64,000 bases of DNA from Lachnospiraceae bacterium. Lineage in GTDB: Bacteria; Bacillota; Clostridia; Lachnospirales; Lachnospiraceae. Under the pieces are notes generated by a model. That model was given only the letters and a program-made list of their open reading frames with translations. It made no database searches and was not told where the DNA came from. Below, in pieces: positions 37,079-45,338 of this stretch. The stretch is taken from contig JAFQZU010000001.1 in the NCBI GenBank assembly GCA_017405805.1, positions 59,548-123,547 of the forward strand. Direction: 5' to 3'. Position numbers and translations under genes: made by a program. Position 1 is the stretch's first letter, and each line of letters begins with the position of its first letter.

Positions 37079-37288
37079 TTAAGCGGTGTGCACCGTAAAC
37101 TCTTTGCCGCCCGCGGAAAAAGTATCCCCCTCCCGGAGCTTCTTTCCCCTGCGCGTCTCTACTGCGCCGTTCACGAGGACTTTTCCCTCCTCGATCATGA
37201 TCTTCGCCTCGACGCCCGAGCCGGTAACGCCGGCCAGCTTGAGCGCCTGTCCGAGCTTTATAAACTCATCCCTTATAGTCAGTTCCAT
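37079..37288 (-). CDS. yaaA: S4-domain RNA-binding protein YaaA
   Basis: 69 residues, essentially one S4 RNA-binding fold: FIKLGQALKLAGVTGSGVEA then MIEEGKVLVNG, VETRRGKKLREGD and a closing strand. It is the small S4 protein that sits between dnaN and recF in Firmicutes. AGGAGGA lies upstream of the ATG. Its role is thought to be in ribosome-related binding but is not established. Confidence 0.9.
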   Translation of the reverse strand: MELTIRDEFIKLGQALKLAGVTGSGVEAKIMIEEGKVLVNGAVETRRGKKLREGDTFSAGGKEFTVHTA

Positions 37289-37343
37289 AATGCGATTCTT
37301 CCTCCTGCGGCTCTGCCCCCGTAATGCTTCTTCAGGCTTCTTT

Positions 37344-38450
37344 TCAGTCGATCGTGATGAAGTTGACCGGAAGGATCAGATAGCAGTACTTGTCCTCCGC
37401 ATCCCGGATAAAGCAGGGCGCCTTGGGACTGATCAGATGGATCGTAACTTCCTCGTCGTCGATCGCACGCAGCGCATCGATCAGGAACTTGGGATTGAAA
37501 CCGATGTTCATGTCGATTCCGTCCTTGGTGATGTCGATCACTTCGTTCATGCTTCCCAAGGAAGTGTTGATCCGCAGCTCCATATACTCCTCGCCGATCA
37601 TCAGGATGATCGGTTTTTTGTCCTCTTCCTTGACGAGGAGCGTCGCGCGGTCGATACAGCTGAGGAATTCCTTTCTCTGTACCGTGACGCGGCTCTGGTA
37701 ATTGGTGGAAAGCATCTTGTCGATCCGGTAGTACTCGCCGTCCAGAAGTCTCGACACCACGATGGTATCGTCGAACTCAAAGAGAGCGTGCTTGTCGGTA
37801 AAAGAGATACTGACAGTCTTCTCGGTATCGCCGGAAAGGATCTTGCTGATCTCGCTGAGCGTCTTGCCGGGAATGATCACCTTCCTGTCCTCATAGGAGC
37901 TGCCAAGCTCCACGTTACGGATGGCGATCCGATGGCCGTCCAGCGCCACCATGCGCAGATGGTTGTCGCGGATCTCCAGAAGTTCACCGGTCATCATCCC
38001 GTTGTTCTCGTTGGGAGAGATCGAGAAAATAGTCCTGTTGATCAGATCCCGGAGCGTGAACTGAGAAAGCGTGATCTCATTTTTCTTCTCGATTTCCGGC
38101 AGATAGGCAAAGTCCGCGCCGTCTCTTCCGAGAATGGTAAATTTGGCCTTTTCGCATGTGATCGTGATCTTTTCCCCGTCCGTGACGATGGTCACGTCGT
38201 TGTCGGGAAGCTTGCGGATGATACCCGAAAAGATCTGTGCGTCCACAGCGATAATGCCGCGATCCGCGATCAGACCCGGCACGGTCGTCTGGATACCGAG
38301 TTCCATGTCATTGGCGATCAGGCGGATATCCGTCCCGGACGCATCGATCAGGATGCACTCCAGGATCGACATGGTCGTCTTGCTGGGGACCGCTTTGGAG
38401 ACGATCTGAATTCCCTGTGCCAGATAAGATTTCGCAATTCGTAATTCCAT
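37344..38450 (-). CDS. dnaN: DNA polymerase III beta sliding clamp
   Basis: 368 residues in three clamp domains, ending PVNFITID with the usual C-terminal strand. Examples of conserved segments are GIQIVSKAVPSKTTMSILEC at the N-terminus and LEIRDNHLRMVALDGHRIA near 165. The ATG at 38450 is chosen because AAAGGA precedes it and the family starts there; the longer frame would run through origin DnaA boxes. Confidence 0.97.
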   Translation of the reverse strand: MELRIAKSYLAQGIQIVSKAVPSKTTMSILECILIDASGTDIRLIANDMELGIQTTVPGLIADRGIIAVDAQIFSGIIRKLPDNDVTIVTDGEKITITCEKAKFTILGRDGADFAYLPEIEKKNEITLSQFTLRDLINRTIFSISPNENNGMMTGELLEIRDNHLRMVALDGHRIAIRNVELGSSYEDRKVIIPGKTLSEISKILSGDTEKTVSISFTDKHALFEFDDTIVVSRLLDGEYYRIDKMLSTNYQSRVTVQRKEFLSCIDRATLLVKEEDKKPIILMIGEEYMELRINTSLGSMNEVIDITKDGIDMNIGFNPKFLIDALRAIDDEEVTIHLISPKAPCFIRDAEDKYCYLILPVNFITID

Positions 38451-38737
38451 AAATGATGCATTCCTTTCCACTCCCGCTGTCGTGTGGACACTTATCCACA
38501 CCGCAGCTGCTCACCGGCGGGACGTGTGCCGGTCAAGGGCGGGAGCCTGCAAAGCAAAGTAAAGAATCGTAGTTATAGTAGTAGGGGCTGTCGAAATGTG
38601 GACAGTTAAAATTATTATACTGTTTTTGGGGCATAAATACAATTCGGGGAGGTGTACAAGGGTGTGATTTTGCTGTGAAAAAAAGGATTTCTTTCCACAC
38701 TCTTCCACACCGTCCGGCGCCCTTTTGCGGCAGCTGG
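38451..38737. other. oriC: Origin sub-region between dnaA and dnaN
   Basis: The gap contains an exact DnaA box TTATCCACA at 38492-38500, TGTGGACA-type inverted boxes at about 38483 and 38596, and several TTCCACAC motifs near 38690-38710. An AT-rich stretch (around 38605-38640) could be the unwinding element. A second box cluster lies upstream of dnaA, as in the bipartite origin of Bacillus subtilis. Confidence 0.75.
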
Positions 38738-40126
38738 TCAGCCGGGAAGGCCGAGCTTCCTGAGTATAATATTGATATTTCCCTGCATTTCCTCATTATT
38801 CACAAGGTTTTCCTTGATGTTTTCCACACCGTGGATCACCGTGGAGTGGTCTTTTCTGCCTATAAAGCGGGCGATATCCTTGAGCGTCATGTCCGTATAG
38901 GTCCGAAGGAGATACATGATCACATGCCTGGGGACAACGATCTCATTGTCCTTTTTCTTGGAGAGGATACTCGCGGTACGCACGCCGTAGTGCTCACAGA
39001 CCGCGCTCATGATGCGGTCCGGCGTGATCTGCCCTCCCTTGTCGTGATAGACCATGTCCTTGAGCGCCTCCCTGGCGTTCTCGAGGTTCAGTTCCACGTT
39101 GTTGAGCTTTGAGAACATAATGATCTTGTTGACGGCGCCTTCCAGTTCACGGACGTTGGACTTTATATTGGTAGCGATGTACTCCAGCACGTCGTTTCCG
39201 AAGGTCGCGCCGGTGGATTCTACGTTCTTGCGAAGGATCGCCATGCGCGTCTCGTAGCTGGGCGGCTGGATATCCGCGATCAGGCCCCATTCGAAACGGG
39301 AGCGGAACCGCTCGTCCAGCGTCTCCATCTCTTTTGGCGGACGGTCGGAGGAAATGACGATCTGTTTGCCCGACTGGTGGAGCTCATTGAAGGTGTGGAA
39401 AAACTCCTCCTGCGTCGACTCTTTTCCTATTATAAATTGTATGTCATCCAAAAGCAGGACATCCACGGTCCTGTACTTGTCGCGGACCCTGGCCATGGAG
39501 GAGGCGTTGCCGCTTCGGATCGATTCGATCACGTCAGTCGTGAACTGCTCGGAGGTGACGTAAAGGACCCTGGTGTGCGGGCTGACTTCCAGTATGTAGT
39601 TGCCGATGGACTGCATCAGGTGTGTCTTTCCCAGTCCCGATCCGCCGTACAGAAACAGGGGATTGTAGGTGTTGCCGGGGGATTCGGCCACGGCAAGACA
39701 CGCCGACTGGGCAAAATAGTTGTTGCTGCCGACGATAAAGGTGTCAAAATTGTAGCGCGGATTGAGGTGCGCGTTCTCCAGCATAACGCGGTTTACCTGC
39801 GCGTCCGGTGCCGGAACGGGCACGGCAGGATCGGTGCGGACGTCGTCCAGCACAAACTCCACCTCATAATCTTCCCCGAGCAGTTCGGAGATCGTGATCA
39901 TGAAGAGGACCTGATAATTTTCCGTTATATAGGTAAGCATCATGGGTTTTCCGTTGGGAATGCGGATCCGGACGAGGTTGTTCTGGATGTCTGCGATCTC
40001 CAGCTTCTCGATCCAGGTCTTGTAAGATGCGTTGGAGAGACGGTATTCCACGCGGATGTGCTCTTTGATCTTCTGCCAGTTGTCGCGAATGATCTCGTTG
40101 TGGGGGGTTACTGTAACATTTTCCAT
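38738..40126 (-). CDS. dnaA: Chromosomal replication initiator DnaA
   Basis: 462 residues. Domain I spans about 1-85, a short linker follows, and the AAA+ domain has Walker A (GGSGLGKTHLMQ, near 165), Walker B (VLLLDDIQFI) and sensor motifs. The C-terminal helix-turn-helix contains GRKDHSTVIHGVENI, which reads DnaA boxes. It is followed by dnaN on the same strand and flanked by DnaA-box clusters. AGGGA precedes the ATG. Confidence 0.98.
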   Translation of the reverse strand: MENVTVTPHNEIIRDNWQKIKEHIRVEYRLSNASYKTWIEKLEIADIQNNLVRIRIPNGKPMMLTYITENYQVLFMITISELLGEDYEVEFVLDDVRTDPAVPVPAPDAQVNRVMLENAHLNPRYNFDTFIVGSNNYFAQSACLAVAESPGNTYNPLFLYGGSGLGKTHLMQSIGNYILEVSPHTRVLYVTSEQFTTDVIESIRSGNASSMARVRDKYRTVDVLLLDDIQFIIGKESTQEEFFHTFNELHQSGKQIVISSDRPPKEMETLDERFRSRFEWGLIADIQPPSYETRMAILRKNVESTGATFGNDVLEYIATNIKSNVRELEGAVNKIIMFSKLNNVELNLENAREALKDMVYHDKGGQITPDRIMSAVCEHYGVRTASILSKKKDNEIVVPRHVIMYLLRTYTDMTLKDIARFIGRKDHSTVIHGVENIKENLVNNEEMQGNINIILRKLGLPG

Positions 40127-40548
40127 AGTTTACTATCCCTGTTTTGGTTAAAAGTTATTGATGAATAAGGCGTTTTTGGGCATTCTGCCCATATTATGTC
40201 TATACTACAGTAATCTTAATATAAATGTAAAAAATCTTCAAATTCCCGGATTATATTCTTAAAAAGTGAAGAATGTGGAAAGAAATGTTGATAAATAATT
40301 TTTTGCCGGTTATTCCCATTTGCAAACTGCATCTGCACACAGTGAAAAAACACTTGAAAATGAGCGATTCGGGCCCATTGTGAATAAGCTTATCCACATG
40401 TTTTCCACAATCTGTGGACAGTGAACAGGTGAAAGTGACCAATGTGGATAAATCGGGATACACTACATGTTGTCCAAAAAAATTTATTTTTTCAAGATGT
40501 AGAAACGCCAAAAAGCCTTTAAAAGCGCGGTTTTCTGACATTTTTTGC
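40127..40548. other. oriC: Origin sub-region between rpmH and dnaA
   Basis: DnaA boxes TTATCCACA at 40390-40398, TTTTCCACA at 40401-40409, and TGTGGATAA (reverse) at 40443-40451, plus a weaker TGTGGACAG between them. The flanking DNA from 40200 to 40310 is strongly AT-rich. Genes diverge from here: dnaA to gyrA leftwards, rpmH to parB rightwards. The dnaA promoter must also lie here, but no single hexamer pair stands out. Confidence 0.8.
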
Positions 40549-40577
40549 TTGACGGGAATATTAAAAATCAATATAAT
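40549..40577 (+). promoter_or_regulatory. Promoter of rpmH
   Basis: TTGACG (40549-40554) and a perfect TATAAT (40572-40577) are separated by 17 bp, about 75 bp before the rpmH start. It is the strongest promoter-like sequence in the origin region. Confidence 0.85.
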
Positions 40578-40650
40578 AAGAATGCTGTTCGCCACACACA
40601 GGCAGCATTTGGCAATGTGAAAACAATCTTGAACAAGGAGGATCGTATAA

Positions 40651-40788
40651 ATGGCAAAGATGACATATCAGCCCAAGAAGAGACAGCGCGCCAAAGTGCA
40701 CGGATTCAGATCCAGAATGAGCACTCCCGGCGGCAGAAAGGTACTCGCAGCCAGAAGAGCAAAGGGCAGAAAAAAATTGACAGTCTGA
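40651..40788 (+). CDS. rpmH: Ribosomal protein L34
   Basis: 45 residues, very basic: [19 protein letters not shown], then [20 protein letters not shown] and a KKLTV end. This is the standard L34 of the large ribosomal subunit. AAGGAGG lies 9 bases before the ATG. It opens the rpmH-rnpA-yidD-yidC-jag-mnmE-mnmG-rsmG block. Confidence 0.97.
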   Translation: MAKMTYQPKKRQRAKVHGFRSRMSTPGGRKVLAARRAKGRKKLTV

Positions 40789-40856
40789 CAATTGATGGAT
40801 AAGCCGCAGCAATGTGGCTTTTTCTTTTATAACTTTACGAAGATAGAGAGGTTAAT

Positions 40857-41204
40857 TTGAAATCTTGGGAATCTCTGAAAAAACAGCAGGATTTCAGGAA
40901 TTGCTACCGCAGCGGCAGATCGTACGCTAACAGATATCTGGTCCTTTATGTGTGTGGAAACGGTAAGGAAGGGAACCGGATCGGCATCTCCGTGAGCAAG
41001 AAGGTAGGCAACAGCGTCGTCAGGCACAGAGTCACAAGACTCATCAGAGAAAGTTATCGGCTGCATCAGCAGGAGTTCAATAGTGGTTTGGACATGGTAG
41101 TCGTGGCGCGGGCCGGGGCCGCAGAGGCCGCTTATCATGAGATAAGGGACGCGCTCCTGCATCTGGCGAGGAAATCCGGCATTCGGAAAGAGGAATCTGA
41201 ATGA
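40857..41204 (+). CDS. rnpA: Ribonuclease P protein component
   Basis: 115 residues. The RNase P protein helps the catalytic RNA trim tRNA 5' leaders. Typical features are F(R) near the start ([20 protein letters not shown]), the RNR-like basic helix [20 protein letters not shown] then RLIRESYR, and the closing helix. It starts with TTG at 40857, with GAGAGG upstream; no ATG would preserve the family N-terminus. It overlaps yidD by 4 bp. Confidence 0.93.
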   Translation: MKSWESLKKQQDFRNCYRSGRSYANRYLVLYVCGNGKEGNRIGISVSKKVGNSVVRHRVTRLIRESYRLHQQEFNSGLDMVVVARAGAAEAAYHEIRDALLHLARKSGIRKEESE

Positions 41205-41410
41205 AGACAGTGATGATCATGATGATCAAATGGTATCAGAGGTATATCTCACCTCTCAAGAGCACAAAATGCCCGTATATTCCCACCTGCTCCCAGTACG
41301 GTCTGGAGGCGGTCGAAAAGTACGGAGCACTGAAGGGAGGATTGCTGGCTCTGTGGAGAATTCTGCGCTGTAATCCTTTTTCCCACGGGGGATATGATCC
41401 CGTACCCTAA
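41201..41410 (+). CDS. yidD: Membrane protein insertion efficiency factor YidD
   Basis: 69 residues: [20 protein letters not shown], then [19 protein letters not shown] and a [13 protein letters not shown] end. These are the invariant Cys and motif residues of the YidD/HlyA family. It helps YidC-dependent insertion in an unclear way. The start overlaps the rnpA stop (ATGA), and it lies 38 bp before yidC. Confidence 0.95.
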   Translation: MKTVMIMMIKWYQRYISPLKSTKCPYIPTCSQYGLEAVEKYGALKGGLLALWRILRCNPFSHGGYDPVP

Positions 41411-41448
41411 AATCTTAGTGTAGAAAAACACTGGAACGGAGTAATTCA

Positions 41449-42738
41449 ATGGTTTTAACACAAAACAGCGGCGCCATCCTCGGACCTGTAGCAAGATTTC
41501 TGGGAATGGTCATGAACGGCATATTCTATGTCCTGAACCAGATCGGCATTCCCAACACCGGGCTTGCCATTATCATCATGACGATCCTGATCTATATGGC
41601 TCTTCTTCCCCTGACGATCCGTCAGCAGAAGTTCTCCAAATTATCGAGGAAGATGCAGCCTGAGATCAACAAGATCCAGAAGAAATATGCGGGAAGAAGG
41701 GACCAGACGTCCCAGATGCGCATGAATGAGGAGATTCAGGCCGTATATAAAAAGTATGGCGTAAACGCTACTGGCAGCTGCATCCAGCTGCTGATTCAGA
41801 TGCCTATCCTTCTCGGTATGTACAGGGTCTTTTATAACATTCCCGCATATGTACCGATGGTCAAGGAAGCATTTTTCCCTCTGGTAGACAATCTGATCAA
41901 GGTGGATCCCGCCGGTGAGTACCTGCAGACATTCAGTGCAGCGAACCAGTTTGCCAGACAGTTTGAAAACGAGAGCTTTACGACCGGCGTGACCACATAC
42001 GTGCAGAACACCTTTATTGACGTACTCAATAAGTTCTCCACGGCTGACTGGGGGACGCTGGGCGAGCATTTCAGCAATCTTCAGTCCGATATCTCCAATA
42101 CGGTCAGCAAGCTTTCCCAGTACAACAGTTTTCTCGGACTGAACATCTCGAATTCGCCTTCGTCCATGCTGCAGTCCGCAATGAGCAGCGGCAAGTACTA
42201 TATGATCATTATCGCGCTGCTGATTCCTTTCCTTGCTGCCTTTACCCAGTGGCTGAACGTCAAGCTCATGCCCACCGGAAATGAAAACAGCAAAGATCAG
42301 GCCTCAACCATGATGAAGTCCATGAACATCTACATGCCCATCATGTCGGCCGTCTTCTGCTTCACTCTCCCTTCCGGTATGGGTATCTACTGGATCGCCG
42401 GTGCCGTGATCCGCAGCGTGCAGCAGGTCCTCATCAATAAGCACATCGACAAGATGGATATTGATGCGATGGTCGAGAAGAATGTCGAGAAGAACAAGGC
42501 CAAGGAAGAAAAGAGCGCTCCCAGGAGAAGCAATTCTGCCGGCAGTATCAGTACCAGCGCAGGCATGAGGGGCCGCGGCAGCGTCCGCAATGACAAGTAC
42601 GCGACAAAACTGAGCCAGGAAAAGGAAGATCAGGTCGCGGCAATGAGAGAGAGCCGCAGGAATATGAACTTTAAGCCGGACAGCCTGTCTGCCCGCGTGA
42701 AGCTCGTTGACGACTACAACGACTCAGGAAAGCGTTGA
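41449..42738 (+). CDS. yidC: Membrane protein insertase YidC/OxaA
   Basis: 429 residues. The Oxa1 core has about five helices: one near 10-45 and others near 115, 245, 285 and 320. The QQKFSKLSRKMQPEINKIQK coiled coil and the MPILLGMYRVFYNIP segment are characteristic. A long loop (about 145-240) between the first core helices and a charged, Ser/Arg-rich C-terminal tail are seen. It inserts proteins in the membrane with or without SecYEG. The gene overlaps or abuts jag. Confidence 0.93.
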   Translation: MVLTQNSGAILGPVARFLGMVMNGIFYVLNQIGIPNTGLAIIIMTILIYMALLPLTIRQQKFSKLSRKMQPEINKIQKKYAGRRDQTSQMRMNEEIQAVYKKYGVNATGSCIQLLIQMPILLGMYRVFYNIPAYVPMVKEAFFPLVDNLIKVDPAGEYLQTFSAANQFARQFENESFTTGVTTYVQNTFIDVLNKFSTADWGTLGEHFSNLQSDISNTVSKLSQYNSFLGLNISNSPSSMLQSAMSSGKYYMIIIALLIPFLAAFTQWLNVKLMPTGNENSKDQASTMMKSMNIYMPIMSAVFCFTLPSGMGIYWIAGAVIRSVQQVLINKHIDKMDIDAMVEKNVEKNKAKEEKSAPRRSNSAGSISTSAGMRGRGSVRNDKYATKLSQEKEDQVAAMRESRRNMNFKPDSLSARVKLVDDYNDSGKR

Positions 42739-42758
42739 AATACAGAAAGGAACTAAAG

Positions 42759-43787
42759 ATGTCTCAGTTTATAGAGATCACCGATAAAACAGTGGACGAA
42801 GCGATCACGACCGCCTGCAGGAAGTTGGGCGTGACCAGCAGCAAGCTCGAATTCGAGATCATTCAGAGGGAAAAGGCAGGTTTTCTCGGAATCGGCGCAA
42901 AGCCCGCCATCATCAAGGCCAGGATCAAGGATACCTCCAACCACACCCAGGAGATCCTGGACAAGGTCATGGAAAAGGCCGAGAAGAAGATTGAAAAAGA
43001 AGCTTCTGCCACTGACAAAAAAAGTGCAGTAAAAGAGGAAAAGCCCGCACCTGCTGCCCCCGCTGCTTCCGTTGCCCCCGCTGCGCCTGACGCACCCGCG
43101 AAGGAAGAACAGGGGGAGGAGAAGAGAGAGCATCGCAGAAGGAACAGAAAAGGCAGAAGAAGCGGCCGTAAAGAAGGGTTTGCGGAAGGCAGCGAGAAGG
43201 CTCCCCGCGCGGACAGAGCTGCAGCCGGGGAACAGGCACAGGTCTCCGAAGAAGAAAAGAGTGCCCGTCCCGCACAGGAGCCACGCAAGAAGCCTGCCGT
43301 CGTTCCCCAGCTGACACAGGAACAGATCGATGAGATCAAGCAGAAGGCGCATGCATTCCTGATGGATGTTTTTGGCGCCATGAATATGGAAGTGGAGATC
43401 AAAGAGGACTATAACAGCGAAAAGGGCCTTCTTATGATCAATATCGAGGGAGACGATATGGGCATCCTCATCGGAAAGAGAGGCCAGACCCTCGATTCTC
43501 TCCAGTATCTCGTATCCCTGATCGTCAACAAGGGCATCGATGGATATATCCATGTCAAGGCTGACACGGAAAACTACAGGGAGAGAAGGAAGAAAACACT
43601 GGAAAATCTTGCCCGGAACATCGCTTTCAAGGTAAAGAAGACCAGACGCCCCGTCGCGCTGGAGCCCATGAATCCTTATGAGAGAAGGATCATCCACTCC
43701 GCCCTGCAGGGAGATAAGTTCGTGACAACATACAGTGAGGGTGAAGAGCCCAACCGCAAAGTCATCGTCACACTTAAAAAACAGTAA
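42759..43787 (+). CDS. jag: KH/R3H RNA-binding protein Jag (KhpB)
   Basis: 342 residues. The Jag_N domain (SQFIEITDKTVDEAITTACR) is followed by a variable, highly charged Ala/Pro/Glu/Arg linker (about 75-190). A KH domain follows (MNMEVEIKEDYNSEKGLLMI then GILIGKRGQTLDSLQYL), and then an R3H domain (ENLARNIAFKVKKTRRPVA then LEPMNPYERRIIHSALQ). The protein binds RNA and affects cell-wall growth in Firmicutes. The linker is longer than in Bacillus. The ATG at 42759 has AGAAAGGA upstream. Confidence 0.94.
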   Translation: MSQFIEITDKTVDEAITTACRKLGVTSSKLEFEIIQREKAGFLGIGAKPAIIKARIKDTSNHTQEILDKVMEKAEKKIEKEASATDKKSAVKEEKPAPAAPAASVAPAAPDAPAKEEQGEEKREHRRRNRKGRRSGRKEGFAEGSEKAPRADRAAAGEQAQVSEEEKSARPAQEPRKKPAVVPQLTQEQIDEIKQKAHAFLMDVFGAMNMEVEIKEDYNSEKGLLMINIEGDDMGILIGKRGQTLDSLQYLVSLIVNKGIDGYIHVKADTENYRERRKKTLENLARNIAFKVKKTRRPVALEPMNPYERRIIHSALQGDKFVTTYSEGEEPNRKVIVTLKKQ

Positions 43788-43805
43788 TCAAATAGGATAT
43801 CGCTG

Positions 43806-43846
43806 CAGGGGGTCTGCCGCGCTTTGAGGGGCGCGTGGACCCCCTG
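43806..43846 (+). terminator. Strong hairpin between jag and mnmE
   Basis: CAGGGGGTC (43806-43814) pairs with GACCCCCTG (43838-43846), with an inner CCGCGC / GCGCG(T) stem. Only a short T run follows (ATTTT after 7 bases), so termination may be partial. It ends 24 bp before the mnmE start. Confidence 0.6.
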
Positions 43847-43870
43847 TGTCGTATTTTGGCGGGAGGATCT

Positions 43871-45328
43871 ATGGCACTGACGTACGACAGACCGGTCAAT
43901 GACACCATTGCCGCGATCGCTACAGCGATGTCCCCGGCGGGGATCGGGATCATCCGGATCAGCGGTCCCGGGGCGCCGCGGATCGCATCGGCAGTTTTTG
44001 AGACAATTCACAGGGAAAAGATCGACCCGGACAGGTGGGAGCCCGGCCGGATCCGGTACGGATATATCGTGCGGGGCGGGGAGATTCTGGACGAGGTGAT
44101 GGTCTCTTATTTTCGCGCGCCCCACAGCTATACCACGGAAGATACGATAGAGATCAATACGCACGGCGGCATGCTGCTCATGCAGCAGATCCTTGATCTG
44201 GTCCTGAAAAAAGGGGCCCGCATGGCGGAGCCCGGCGAGTTCACAAAGCGCGCCTTTCTGGGCGGCAGAATTGACCTTGCCAGGGCCGAAGCGGTCATGG
44301 ACCTGATCTCCGCAAGTTCGGATTTTGCCCGCAGATCCTCCATCGAGCAGCTCTCCGGCAAGGTGTCCGCAGAAGTAAAAAAACTCAGGGAGACCATACT
44401 GTACGAAACCGCCTTTATCGAATCCGCCCTGGATGATCCGGACAGCTACGATCTGGAGGATTACCCCCCTCATCTGGAAGAAGTCTGTGCCCGGATCGAG
44501 GAAAGGCTCACTTCTCTTCTCTCCTACGCCGAGGAAGGAAAGATCCTGAAGGAAGGCATCAGGACCGTTATCGTCGGCAAGCCCAACGCCGGAAAATCCT
44601 CTTTATTGAATACCCTGGCCGGAGAAGAGCGCGCCATTGTGACCGATGTGGCGGGTACGACCAGGGATACCCTCAGCGAGACCGTAAGAGTAGGCGGCGT
44701 CCTTTTGCAGCTCACTGATACGGCAGGGATCCGGAATACGGAGGACCGCGTGGAACAGATCGGCGTCTTAAGAGCGCGCAAGGCCCTGCAGGATGCGGAC
44801 CTGATCCTGTTTATGATCGACGGAGCCGGCGACCTGTCCGAAGAGGATCTCTCCATCGCGGAGATGGTTTCTTCCCGGATTGGGGAAGGGAGCCACTGCG
44901 TTGTCCTTCTGAATAAGTCCGATCTGGAGCAGAAAACGGAAAAACAGGCAGTTATTAATCTATTTACAGAAATATATAAGCAAAATAACGTTTATAAACA
45001 GAGAGAGCTTCCGGAGACAGTCTACTGCTCTCTCCTGTCCGGCGAGGGCGTGGAGGATCTGAGCAAGGTCATCCGGGATCTCTTTCACACCGGAAGGATC
45101 GAGGAAAAAAACGAGATCTTCCTCTCTTCTGCCAGGCACAGGGAAGCTGTCAGGGAAGCAAGAGAAGCCATTCGGCTTGTGCGCGCCAGTATCCGCGACG
45201 GCATGAGTGAAGAATTCTTTACGATCGATCTGATGAGCGCTTATACTTCTCTCGGAAAGATCCTGGGAGAGGCGGTCGAAGACGATCTGGTCGAAGAGAT
45301 CTTTTCAAAGTTTTGTATGGGAAAGTGA
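43871..45328 (+). CDS. mnmE: tRNA modification GTPase MnmE
   Basis: 485 residues. The N-terminal tetrahydrofolate-binding domain (DTIAAIATAMSPAGIGIIRI) and helical domain surround a G domain: G1 GKPNAGKSSLLN, G2 around TTRDT, G3 DTAGIR and G4 NKSD. The C-terminal FCMGK contains the conserved Cys. With MnmG it makes 5-carboxymethylaminomethyl-U34. The ATG at 43871 follows GGGAGG; an upstream frame is not family-like. It is 10 bp from mnmG. Confidence 0.96.
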   Translation: MALTYDRPVNDTIAAIATAMSPAGIGIIRISGPGAPRIASAVFETIHREKIDPDRWEPGRIRYGYIVRGGEILDEVMVSYFRAPHSYTTEDTIEINTHGGMLLMQQILDLVLKKGARMAEPGEFTKRAFLGGRIDLARAEAVMDLISASSDFARRSSIEQLSGKVSAEVKKLRETILYETAFIESALDDPDSYDLEDYPPHLEEVCARIEERLTSLLSYAEEGKILKEGIRTVIVGKPNAGKSSLLNTLAGEERAIVTDVAGTTRDTLSETVRVGGVLLQLTDTAGIRNTEDRVEQIGVLRARKALQDADLILFMIDGAGDLSEEDLSIAEMVSSRIGEGSHCVVLLNKSDLEQKTEKQAVINLFTEIYKQNNVYKQRELPETVYCSLLSGEGVEDLSKVIRDLFHTGRIEEKNEIFLSSARHREAVREAREAIRLVRASIRDGMSEEFFTIDLMSAYTSLGKILGEAVEDDLVEEIFSKFCMGK

Positions 45329-45338
45329 CGAGAATACT

